This document shows, one piece after another, positions 1 through 6,556 of a stretch of DNA of 9,082 nucleotides (positions within the stretch are counted from its first letter, which is position 1; every line of letters starts with the position of its first letter). A model generated the notes under the pieces. It was not told the DNA's origin. It searched no databases and saw only the letters and a list, made by a program, of their open reading frames with translations. This DNA is from an uncultured Alphaproteobacteria bacterium (GTDB taxonomy: Bacteria > Pseudomonadota > Alphaproteobacteria > GCA-2731375), in contig CAJWZI010000039.1 in the NCBI GenBank assembly GCA_913049615.1, positions 1 to 9,082 on the forward strand. The letters run 5' to 3'. The translations under genes and the position numbers were made by a program.

Positions 1-190
1 CCTTCTCTGAGGTGGCAATTTTTTAAGGACGCTCGCACCATAATGCAGAATGCATTTAACAACTGATTTGAGAAATCGCTAATCCTCCTCCCTCGGTGCT
101 GTTTGCCTAAGCCTTGCCGTAATCATGCCGCAGCGGCACCCTCGAATGATCATGTCATTAATCCGAAAACCTTCTGGAAACGCATAAACC

Positions 191-226
191 AAAAATAAAC
201 GAGATCGCCACCTTCCCTGCGTGACG
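191..226 (-). terminator. Possible rho-independent terminator after the IlvD-family gene
   Basis: Reading the minus strand just past the TAG stop at 230-228, CGTCAC (226-221) can pair with GTGGCG (211-206), six pairs including one G-U, around a 9-base loop. A T-rich run (199-191, TTTATTTTT) follows after six more bases. Position and composition fit an intrinsic terminator, but the stem is short and the T-run is displaced from it, so this is a weak call. Confidence 0.3.
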
Positions 227-227
227 C

Positions 228-2096
228 CTAAAATGCCTTGCCAGATCCTGCCCGATACTTATTCGATGGAACAAAGTCAGTCTTCACCGGTTCTCTTGTA
301 TTTTTTACCCAAAGTACTCGGTCCGGGTGCATGCCCGCACCGAAAACTGCCGAGACGGCTGTACGCCGCATGCGATTCAGCAAGCGGGAGTCAACAATCC
401 CGATCGAGGGGTGGGTGCCACCGTTGTCCTCTACAACCTTTTCCCACGAAGTCTTTCTTGTTTTCAAAATTTGGGGGTCGGCAAGCTCTGCGCAATTCAG
501 CTCATTTGTATTCAAATCAACGAAGATTTCGTCACCATCTTCCACTAAAGCGAGTGGGCCGCCCAAAGCGGCTTCCGGTCCAACATGGCCAATTACAAGT
601 CCCACCGAACCACCAGAGAACCTGGCATCAGTCATCAGGCCAACGACAATGCCCTTTTCGCGGCACAGCGTTGTAATCCTCGAGGTAGAATCGAGCATTT
701 CAGGCATGCCCGGCGCACCACTCGGTCCTTCATAGCGCACAATGACCATGTCGTTGTTTTCGAAAACGCCTGGTTGGTTTTCAAGCGTCTGCAACAAGTC
801 GCTCTCACTATTAAACACACGCGCCTTGCCCCTAAAAACATTGTCCTCTAGACCGCCTTCTACGCCAGCCAGTTTTAGAACAGCGCTAAATTCCGGAGAG
901 AGGTTGCCTCCGAGCACTCGTAAGCCGCCCGTTGGCTTATACGGTTTTGCCACGGTGTAAACCACCTGACCATCGGGGGCCTCTGGGTTAAGCCGCGCGA
1001 CCTGCTGTGAGAGTGTCTCTCCCGTACAGGTAAGCGTGTCACCGTTAAGAAGCCCTGCGTCCAACAACTCCTTGACGATAACCTGGATGCCTCCCTTCTC
1101 GTCGATATCAACCATAGAATAGTTGCCGAAAGGTCTGGCATCGATAAGAACTGGCACGACGTGCTCTGAAAGGTAATTAAATTCTTCGAATGGCATGATG
1201 TCTTCTGCGAAATTGCTAAATCCGGCGGCTCTCGCGATTTCAGGGCCGTGAAGCAAGACATTGGTCGACCCGCCGACAGCCATGGAAACAATCATCGCAT
1301 TACGGATAGAGTCTCGGCTGACAATTTTCCGAGGTGTCAAATCCGCTTCAATCAATTTTCCCAAATAGGTGACGAGTTCATTCGGAAATTGTTCCATCCG
1401 TCGCGGATCATCCGAGGGGGGCGACACCATATGCAGCGGCTCCATACCGACAACCCCAATAAAAGTCTGCATTGTGTTGTATGTGAACATGCCCCCGCAG
1501 CTGCCATACCCGGGGCAGGCTTCGCATGCGACACGCTTTTTCATTTCCTCGTCGTCGCTGCCCGCGACCTGGAAACCGGTAATGATATCAATCCGATCTT
1601 TCGTCACGGAATCCGTGCCAGGACGAATTGGACCGTCTGACATTATGATGCTGGGGCGGTCATGTTCGAGAAGCGCCGATAAGGTGCCGACAGGCGGCTT
1701 ATCGCAAGCGACGACGGCTACGGTGCCCTCCAGGCCGCTTGCACTCAAGTGCTCACACACCGTGTCATGAGTGACTTCACGACCAATCAAGGAATACCGC
1801 ATTTCACGGGTGCCGTTACGCATGCCATCGGAGGTCGCAACGGTATATTCTGGCTGCACCAACCGCATGCGCATCTGATCGCTACGACTGCCTATCTTCT
1901 GTCGTAGACATTCATGGATGACCTCGACCTTGCGCTGAACGCCAAGATAACATTGGGAATCTCCCTTATTGCCTACTACGCCGACTGACGGCTCATGGAT
2001 GAGATCAATGTCCGTACCAAGCTCTCGAGCAATACCAACCGTCTGAGCGTTTCGGCCGGGATTATTGTCAAAAAGAAGCACTTTAGAATTTCGCAC
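228..2096 (-). CDS. IlvD/Edd-family dehydratase (dihydroxy-acid or sugar-acid dehydratase)
   Basis: An iron-sulfur enzyme of the IlvD/Edd family, which removes water from 2,3-dihydroxy acids or aldonic acids to give 2-oxo acids, in the cytoplasm. Numbering from the GTG at 2096 (622 residues), the three cluster cysteines are C49 (in DSQCYLG), C131 (in VACDKPPVG, with D132 and K133 as likely Mg ligands) and C200 (in CPGYGSCGGMF). Further family blocks are GGSTN (275-279), YEGPSGAPGMPEML (455-468) and TDARFSGGS (489-497), whose S494 is the likely catalytic serine. All motifs are present, so the enzyme should be active. The frame opens three codons earlier at 2105, but that GTG overlaps the AAGGAG ribosome site; the GTG at 2096 sits 8 bases from it and is preferred. 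The N-terminal 50 residues look unlike classical IlvD, so the substrate is uncertain; a sugar-acid substrate is as likely as branched-chain amino acid synthesis. It diverges from the CoxL-like gene. Confidence 0.9.
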   Translation of the reverse strand: MRNSKVLLFDNNPGRNAQTVGIARELGTDIDLIHEPSVGVVGNKGDSQCYLGVQRKVEVIHECLRQKIGSRSDQMRMRLVQPEYTVATSDGMRNGTREMRYSLIGREVTHDTVCEHLSASGLEGTVAVVACDKPPVGTLSALLEHDRPSIIMSDGPIRPGTDSVTKDRIDIITGFQVAGSDDEEMKKRVACEACPGYGSCGGMFTYNTMQTFIGVVGMEPLHMVSPPSDDPRRMEQFPNELVTYLGKLIEADLTPRKIVSRDSIRNAMIVSMAVGGSTNVLLHGPEIARAAGFSNFAEDIMPFEEFNYLSEHVVPVLIDARPFGNYSMVDIDEKGGIQVIVKELLDAGLLNGDTLTCTGETLSQQVARLNPEAPDGQVVYTVAKPYKPTGGLRVLGGNLSPEFSAVLKLAGVEGGLEDNVFRGKARVFNSESDLLQTLENQPGVFENNDMVIVRYEGPSGAPGMPEMLDSTSRITTLCREKGIVVGLMTDARFSGGSVGLVIGHVGPEAALGGPLALVEDGDEIFVDLNTNELNCAELADPQILKTRKTSWEKVVEDNGGTHPSIGIVDSRLLNRMRRTAVSAVFGAGMHPDRVLWVKNTREPVKTDFVPSNKYRAGSGKAF

Positions 2097-2104
2097 GACT
2101 GACA

Positions 2105-2110
2105 CTCCTT
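2105..2110 (-). promoter_or_regulatory. Shine-Dalgarno site that decides the start of the IlvD-family gene
   Basis: On the minus strand AAGGAG occupies 2110-2105, 8 bases before the GTG at 2096-2094. A second in-frame GTG at 2105-2103 overlaps the last base of this site and could not use it. The arrangement supports initiation at 2096, making the protein three residues shorter than the longest open frame. Confidence 0.7.
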
Positions 2111-2145
2111 CAGACTTGTTTGTCTATTGCACGCTTTATAAATGG

Positions 2146-2168
2146 AGGAAGGCCATAGTTACCTTCCT
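2146..2168. repeat. Inverted repeat AGGAAGG-N9-CCTTCCT
   Basis: Seven-base arms AGGAAGG (2146-2152) and CCTTCCT (2162-2168) flank nine bases. It lies 50-72 bases upstream of the IlvD-family GTG, either at a repressor position or within the 5' leader, where it could fold as a hairpin. No T-run follows on either strand, so it is unlikely to be a terminator. The role is unknown. Confidence 0.4.
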
Positions 2169-2177
2169 TAACGAGAT

Positions 2178-2205
2178 CTTGTACAAAGTCGTAACGCCAT
2201 ATCAA
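2178..2205 (-). promoter_or_regulatory. Candidate promoter overlapping a TTGTACAA palindrome
   Basis: On the minus strand TTGATA (2205-2200) and TACAAG (2183-2178) are separated by 16 bases and resemble -35 and -10 boxes (5/6 and 4/6 matches). The -10 overlaps the perfect palindrome TTGTACAA (2179-2186), which extends imperfectly to 2175-2190 and fits the GT...AC core of operators bound by FadR-type GntR regulators. A repressor bound there would block this promoter. Sequence matches are seen; promoter and operator functions are inferred. Confidence 0.3.
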
Positions 2206-2254
2206 CTCTCATTCTACCCACAATATTAACCGACAAAATTTTTGAGCTACTCTC

Positions 2255-2271
2255 AACGGCCTCGGCCCGTT
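2255..2271. repeat. GC-rich hairpin AAC-GGCC-TC-GGCC-C-GTT
   Basis: A 17-base inverted repeat with GGCC arms around TC and outer AAC/GTT arms, interrupted by one unpaired C at 2268. It is near the middle of the divergent spacer and is more GC-rich than its surroundings. It lacks an adjacent T-run, so it may be a protein-binding site or chance. Confidence 0.3.
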
Positions 2272-2458
2272 TAGCTTTGCTCTAAATTGGTTCCGAACGG
2301 GGAAGAGACCTGATACCAAATTAGGAAACAAACCTGCAGGCCATCAACATTTTGAGATTTATTTCCAAACAACGGTTCTGTGAGTTCTTGTCACCAGATT
2401 TACGCCATGATGCAGGTAATAGCAGTATGATGGGCACAGCAACGAAAGGCGTGGAGTT

Positions 2459-4783
2459 ATGAAGTTCGGTCTTGGACAAGCAGCACCGAGAGTGGAGGAT
2501 CGGCGTTTTCTGAAAGGGGGCGGTCGCTACACAGATGACATCAACCTCCCCAATCAGGCTTGGTCCCACATACTGCGTTCCCCGCATGCACATGCGCGGA
2601 TCCGCTCAATTGACGTTGAGGCAGCTCGTACAGCCCCTGGTGTCCTGGCCGTGTTCACAGGTGCTGACGTCGCATCCGCTGGTCTCGGAGATATGCCTTG
2701 CCTTGCTGCCAAGGTCGCACCCCTGAAAAGACCTGACGGTGCGCCCATATTCCAGCCACCTCGCCCGGCACTGGTCATGGACAAGGTTGCATTTGTCGGC
2801 GACTACGTCGCGTTTGTAGTGGCAGATAGCCGGGACCAGGCACGGGATGCAGCCGAACTTATCGAAGTCGACTACGAGCCGCTGCCAGTTAACGTACGAA
2901 CGGCCGCAGCCATCGGCGATGAGGCGCCAGCGGTATGGGAAGGATGCCCGGACAATATCTGTTTTCGCATGGAGCTGGGGGACAAGGCGGCAGTCGCACA
3001 AGCGATTGAAAGTGCCGATCATGTCACCCGGCTTAAACTTCCAATGTGCCGCGTGGCCATCAACCCCATGGAGCCTCGCGCAGCCATCGGCTCATATGAT
3101 CCCTTTGAGGACCGTTATACACTCTACTCAGGAAACCAGTTTCCGCATGATATGCGAAACTGGCTCTCGGAGTCGGTTTTGGGCGTTGCGGAAAGCCAGA
3201 TCCGGATCGTCAGTCCGGATATGGGTGGCTCCTTCGGTTTGCGGGCAAATATCTTCCCGGAGCTTCCTCTGGTTCTTTGGGCAGCGAAAAAACTCAACCG
3301 GCCGGTCAAGTGGACCAACGAGCGCTCAGACGGCATTCTTGATGAGCAGGCCCGAGACATGGTCATGGAAGTTGAGCTCGCTGTTGATAAGAATGGCCGC
3401 TTTCTTGCACTTCGTGTGCAGTGTCTTGCCAATATGGGCGCCTATTTGTCGAATTTTGGTCCACTGCCCGCTTTTGGCAACCTAGGCGGTGTGGCCGGAG
3501 TCTATCAAACACCCGCAATATTTGGCGAAGTTCTAGGCGTATTTACAAATACCAGCCCGACTGGTCCCTACCGCGGCGCCGGCCGGCCGGAGGCCACTTC
3601 AGCCATAGAACAGGCGATCGATTTGGCGGCGCGGGAACTAGGAATTGATCGTATCGAATTACGTCGACGAAATATTATTCCGCCGACGGCCATGCCATAC
3701 CAAACCCCGCTCACCTACAACTACGATTGCGGCGAGTTTGAACGCAACATGGACCGAGCCTTGACTATTGCCGATACCGCCAGCTTCGAAGCGCGTCGGG
3801 ATGAGGCGTGGCAAGAAGGCCGGTTACGTGGTCTAGGTCTTGCCAACTCGATTGAACAGGCCGCCGGTATGTTTGACGAGGGCGGCGAAATCCGCTTCGA
3901 TCGACAGGGTCATGCCACGATCCACATGGGCACACATTCCCATGGTCAGGGCCATGAGACTGTATTCCGGCAATTGCTGTCAGAGAAGCTCGGTCTAGAA
4001 TTTGAAGCAATGCGTTACGTTCAAGGCGACACCGACCTAATTAGCTACGGGCATGGCACTGGTGGCTCACGGGTCTCCGGTCTCGGCGGTAGCGCCCTGC
4101 TCGGTGCCGCTGAAAAAATCATCGAGAAGGGTCGCCAAATCGCTGCTCACAGCCTGGAGGCACCGGAAATCGATATCGAATTCGAGGATGGCCGCTTCAC
4201 CGTTGCCGGAACCGATCGATCATTAACCCTAACCGATATAGCTGGCATTGCATTTCAACCATCGCTACTGCCGCCCGGTATGGATAGCGGTCTTCAGGGA
4301 TTCGCAACTTTCAATGCATCGGCGCCGACGTTTCCGAATGCCTGCCATGTTTCTGAGGTTGAAATTGACCCCGAGACAGGTGTCATCAGGATCGTAAAAT
4401 ACGTCGCAGTCGACGATGTCGGGACGGTCATGAACCCATTACTTTTAAAAGGGCAATTGCATGGCGGTATCGTCCAGGGGGCCGGTCAAATTCTGGGTGA
4501 GCAAATCCAATGGGACGACACTGGGCAGGTGCTCACGGGCTCTTTCATGGATTACCTCATGCCTCGAGCGGACACCTTCCCGTACTTTGAGATTGAAACA
4601 AACTCAGTGCCGAGCCCAAGGAACCCGCTCGGCATCAAGGGCGCGGGAGAAGCCGGGACGGTCGGTGCCGTCGCCTGTCTGACCAGTGCAATTTTGGATG
4701 CTCTGGCGCCACTAGGGATCCGAGAACTAGATATGCCGGCAACGCCAGAAAAGATCTGGCGCGCTATAAATAGCCTTTGCTAA
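2459..4783 (+). CDS. Xanthine dehydrogenase family molybdopterin-binding subunit (form II CoxL-like)
   Basis: A 774-residue molybdenum hydroxylase large subunit, the part that holds the Mo-molybdopterin cytosine dinucleotide cofactor and oxidises aldehydes or heterocycles with water as oxygen donor. The N-terminal VEDRRFLKGGGRYTDDI starts the a/b hammerhead domain (about 12-145). Cofactor blocks follow: DMGGSFG (254-260), PYRGAGRPE (370-378), THSHGQGHET (492-501), QGDTD (522-526), GTGGSR (533-538) and GIKGAGEAGT (725-734) with the catalytic glutamate E731. The active-site loop is the form II type (YRGAGR), lacking the cysteine of the YRCSFR loop of true form I CO dehydrogenase, so CO oxidation is unlikely. 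Length is typical of the family. The start fits the conserved N-terminus and has AAAGG 9 bases upstream. Normally this subunit works with a FAD subunit (CoxM) and a 2Fe-2S subunit (CoxS); neither is adjacent. The substrate cannot be read from the sequence. Confidence 0.92.
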   Translation: MKFGLGQAAPRVEDRRFLKGGGRYTDDINLPNQAWSHILRSPHAHARIRSIDVEAARTAPGVLAVFTGADVASAGLGDMPCLAAKVAPLKRPDGAPIFQPPRPALVMDKVAFVGDYVAFVVADSRDQARDAAELIEVDYEPLPVNVRTAAAIGDEAPAVWEGCPDNICFRMELGDKAAVAQAIESADHVTRLKLPMCRVAINPMEPRAAIGSYDPFEDRYTLYSGNQFPHDMRNWLSESVLGVAESQIRIVSPDMGGSFGLRANIFPELPLVLWAAKKLNRPVKWTNERSDGILDEQARDMVMEVELAVDKNGRFLALRVQCLANMGAYLSNFGPLPAFGNLGGVAGVYQTPAIFGEVLGVFTNTSPTGPYRGAGRPEATSAIEQAIDLAARELGIDRIELRRRNIIPPTAMPYQTPLTYNYDCGEFERNMDRALTIADTASFEARRDEAWQEGRLRGLGLANSIEQAAGMFDEGGEIRFDRQGHATIHMGTHSHGQGHETVFRQLLSEKLGLEFEAMRYVQGDTDLISYGHGTGGSRVSGLGGSALLGAAEKIIEKGRQIAAHSLEAPEIDIEFEDGRFTVAGTDRSLTLTDIAGIAFQPSLLPPGMDSGLQGFATFNASAPTFPNACHVSEVEIDPETGVIRIVKYVAVDDVGTVMNPLLLKGQLHGGIVQGAGQILGEQIQWDDTGQVLTGSFMDYLMPRADTFPYFEIETNSVPSPRNPLGIKGAGEAGTVGAVACLTSAILDALAPLGIRELDMPATPEKIWRAINSLC

Positions 4784-4916
4784 CGGCCAAAAATATGTCG
4801 AATATTATAAGTATTTCAGGTAATTAGGTCAGAAAATTAATGTACTGTTAGAACTTCTACAAAAAATGTCATGCTCACACGCTCGGCTCGCTGCCCCAAA
4901 GTTGATAGCCCTACCT

Positions 4917-4939
4917 GTTCAATTCCTTAAGTATTGAAC
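4917..4939. promoter_or_regulatory. Interrupted palindrome GTTCAAT-N9-ATTGAAC, candidate operator of the transporter genes
   Basis: Perfect 7-base arms, GTTCAAT (4917-4923) and ATTGAAC (4933-4939), are separated by nine bases that include the palindrome CTTAAG. The right arm contains TTGAAC (4934-4939), a fair -35 box, with a weak -10 candidate TCTAAA at 4959-4964 (19-base spacing). This is 59-81 bases upstream of the MFS start. Overlap of a dyad with a -35 is what a TetR- or MarR-type repressor site looks like, and drug-exporter genes are often controlled that way. Function is inferred. Confidence 0.4.
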
Positions 4940-4997
4940 TTATGGTGATTTGATACGTTCTAAATTGGATTGCCCATTTCGAGACCGAAAGTAAAGT

Positions 4998-6491
4998 ATG
5001 TCAGCAGCGCAAGAGGCGGAATTAAATACGGACGGTCGGACTTCAGTTCTGGCCACCAGCGTGCTGGTGGTCTTTCTGCTGGCAATGACCGTTACCATTG
5101 CCAACGTCTCCCTACCACAGATGCAGGGCTCCCTATCAGCAACACGAGATCAAGTAGCTTGGGTGGTCACCTCATTTTTGGTCGCCAATGCGGTTGGTGT
5201 TCCGGCAACAGGTTGGTTAACAGACAGACTTGGCTCCCGTCGATTAATTATCTGGGGAACGTTCGGCTTCTCGCTTGCCACACTCAGCTGTGCTCTGGCG
5301 CCCAACCTGGAACTACTCGTTTTATCGCGCGCTCTCCAGGGCCTATTGGGTGCGCCCCTGACGCCTTTGACAATGGCACTTGTGCTGAGCATGTATCCAC
5401 GCCACCAACACGGATTAGTCACTGCGATTTTTGGTATCGGCGTGACAATTGGGCCAATTGTAGCTCCTTGGCTGGGAGGAATTCTGGCAGAAGATTATGG
5501 ATGGCGGTCAGTGTTTTTTTTCGCAATGCCCTTCGCCACCCTGGCTTGCTTCGCCGTATTGATCTTTATTCCGCGTGACCGGCCGCAGCGGGAGCGCCGA
5601 CTGGACCTGCGAGGCTTCATCTTTTTTTCCCTGGCAATTGCCTGTTTTCAATTAATGTTTGACCGTGGTGAGCGAAACGACTGGTTCGAGTCGGCGGAAA
5701 TCACCATTGAATGCCTGACCGGATTTGTTTGCCTCTATCTGTTTGTGGTGCACAGCCTATCCTGGCGCACGCCGTACATCGACCTCCGTATCTTGGCTAA
5801 CCGGCAACTAGCCATCGGTTTGCTGCTCGTCCTCGCATTCGGCATGTTGAGTTACTCGCCCATGGTACTGCTGCCAAACATGATGCAAAACCTGCGCGGC
5901 TATCCGGAGGAGATGATCGGCGTCCTACTAGCCATTCGCGGCCTCGGCATGACGTTAGGCTTCGTCGTCCTGCTCTGGGGTTCCCGGTACGACCCGAGAA
6001 TTTGGCTATTTTTCGGTTTTACCCTTCAGGTCATCTCTGGCTGGGCAACGGCCACCTTCGACATAAATGTGACCGATTTTCAACTGGCATGGACCGGTTT
6101 TCTCTCTGGTCTGGGGATCGGATTTGTTTGGGTGCCCCTGACCGTGATCACCCTCGGTAGGGTGCCGCCGGCGCAACTACCACTAACGTCTTCACTATTT
6201 CATCTGCTCCGTCTCTTTGGCAGTTCCGTGCACATTTCTGCGTCAGTGGCGATCGCTCTCCGAACGTCGAAGTTGTCATTTGCGGAAATTATTGAGCGGC
6301 TGCAGCCGGGCCGCCCGGCCACCTGGGGTCTCGAAGGGACTTTGTCCGGTGCCCATCAGGCCGCACCAATTGTGCATGAAATTGGTCGGCAGGCACAGAT
6401 GATTGGTTATCTCAATGCCTTCATGTTTTTTGCACTGACCGCATTAGTGGCTATGCCGTTGATCCTGGCGGTTCGCCCTCCGAAATACTAA
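4998..6491 (+). CDS. MFS transporter, DHA2 (EmrB/QacA-like) family, 14 membrane helices
   Basis: A 497-residue inner-membrane protein of the major facilitator superfamily, related to 14-helix proton-driven multidrug exporters. Hydrophobic segments lie at about 17-40, 53-75, 83-100, 106-130, 142-163, 170-192, 205-222, 234-252, 270-293, 305-326, 334-350, 362-386, 395-420 and 470-492. Family marks include NVSLP (36-40), WVVTSFLVANAVGVPATGWL (55-74), motif A TDRLGSRR (75-82), RALQGLLGAP (111-120), the motif C region ending APWLGG (156-161) and the DHA2-typical DRGERNDWFES (222-232). Two positions usually acidic in this subfamily are not: T31 in the TM1 motif and N473 in the last helix. No strong ribosome site precedes the ATG. 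The EamA gene follows after 65 bases and is probably in the same transcript. The substrate is unknown; with catabolic enzymes nearby, uptake or export of a pathway compound is possible. Confidence 0.9.
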   Translation: MSAAQEAELNTDGRTSVLATSVLVVFLLAMTVTIANVSLPQMQGSLSATRDQVAWVVTSFLVANAVGVPATGWLTDRLGSRRLIIWGTFGFSLATLSCALAPNLELLVLSRALQGLLGAPLTPLTMALVLSMYPRHQHGLVTAIFGIGVTIGPIVAPWLGGILAEDYGWRSVFFFAMPFATLACFAVLIFIPRDRPQRERRLDLRGFIFFSLAIACFQLMFDRGERNDWFESAEITIECLTGFVCLYLFVVHSLSWRTPYIDLRILANRQLAIGLLLVLAFGMLSYSPMVLLPNMMQNLRGYPEEMIGVLLAIRGLGMTLGFVVLLWGSRYDPRIWLFFGFTLQVISGWATATFDINVTDFQLAWTGFLSGLGIGFVWVPLTVITLGRVPPAQLPLTSSLFHLLRLFGSSVHISASVAIALRTSKLSFAEIIERLQPGRPATWGLEGTLSGAHQAAPIVHEIGRQAQMIGYLNAFMFFALTALVAMPLILAVRPPKY

Positions 6492-6556
6492 AGTTCTCCG
6501 ACGATAATTTTCACGGCACTACATGTAACCCTCCCAAAATTGGGGACATTATAATT

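Larger units (their letters stand above)
2097..2458. other. Divergent intergenic regulatory region
   Basis: These 362 bases separate two genes that point away from each other and must carry both their promoters. I see no credible protein gene; the open frame crossing 2321-2593 on the minus strand mostly shadows the CoxL-like gene. The region is AT-richer than the flanking genes and contains three inverted repeats, listed separately, plus an imperfect TTGGT (2287-2291) / ACCAA (2315-2319) pair. No convincing sigma-70 promoter for the rightward gene was found. Its ribosome site is probably AAAGG at 2445-2449, 9 bases before the ATG. Confidence 0.6.

Noticed and set aside
1..66. Plus-strand open frame of 21 codons entering from the left edge, ending in TGA at 64-66
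   Set aside because: It could be the tail of an upstream gene, but it is too short to recognise and other frames are equally plausible.
79..192. Small minus-strand open frame (37 codons) just downstream of the dehydratase gene
   Set aside because: It would need a TTG start, has no ribosome site, overlaps the possible terminator and resembles nothing I recognise.
2321..2593. Minus-strand 90-codon open frame across the CoxL-like gene start
   Set aside because: About half of it is antisense to a well-supported gene, and the protein has no recognisable features.
2606..3022. Minus-strand 138-codon frame inside the CoxL-like gene; similar long frames inside the other genes
   Set aside because: These are shadow frames of genes with complete family motifs.
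2459..4783. True CO dehydrogenase large subunit (form I CoxL)
   Set aside because: The active-site loop reads YRGAGR rather than YRCSFR, and no CO-dehydrogenase partner genes are adjacent.
6532..6546. Small CCCAA/TTGGG hairpin covering the EamA ribosome site
   Set aside because: The loop would be only two bases (or the stem only four pairs), too weak to claim a regulatory RNA.
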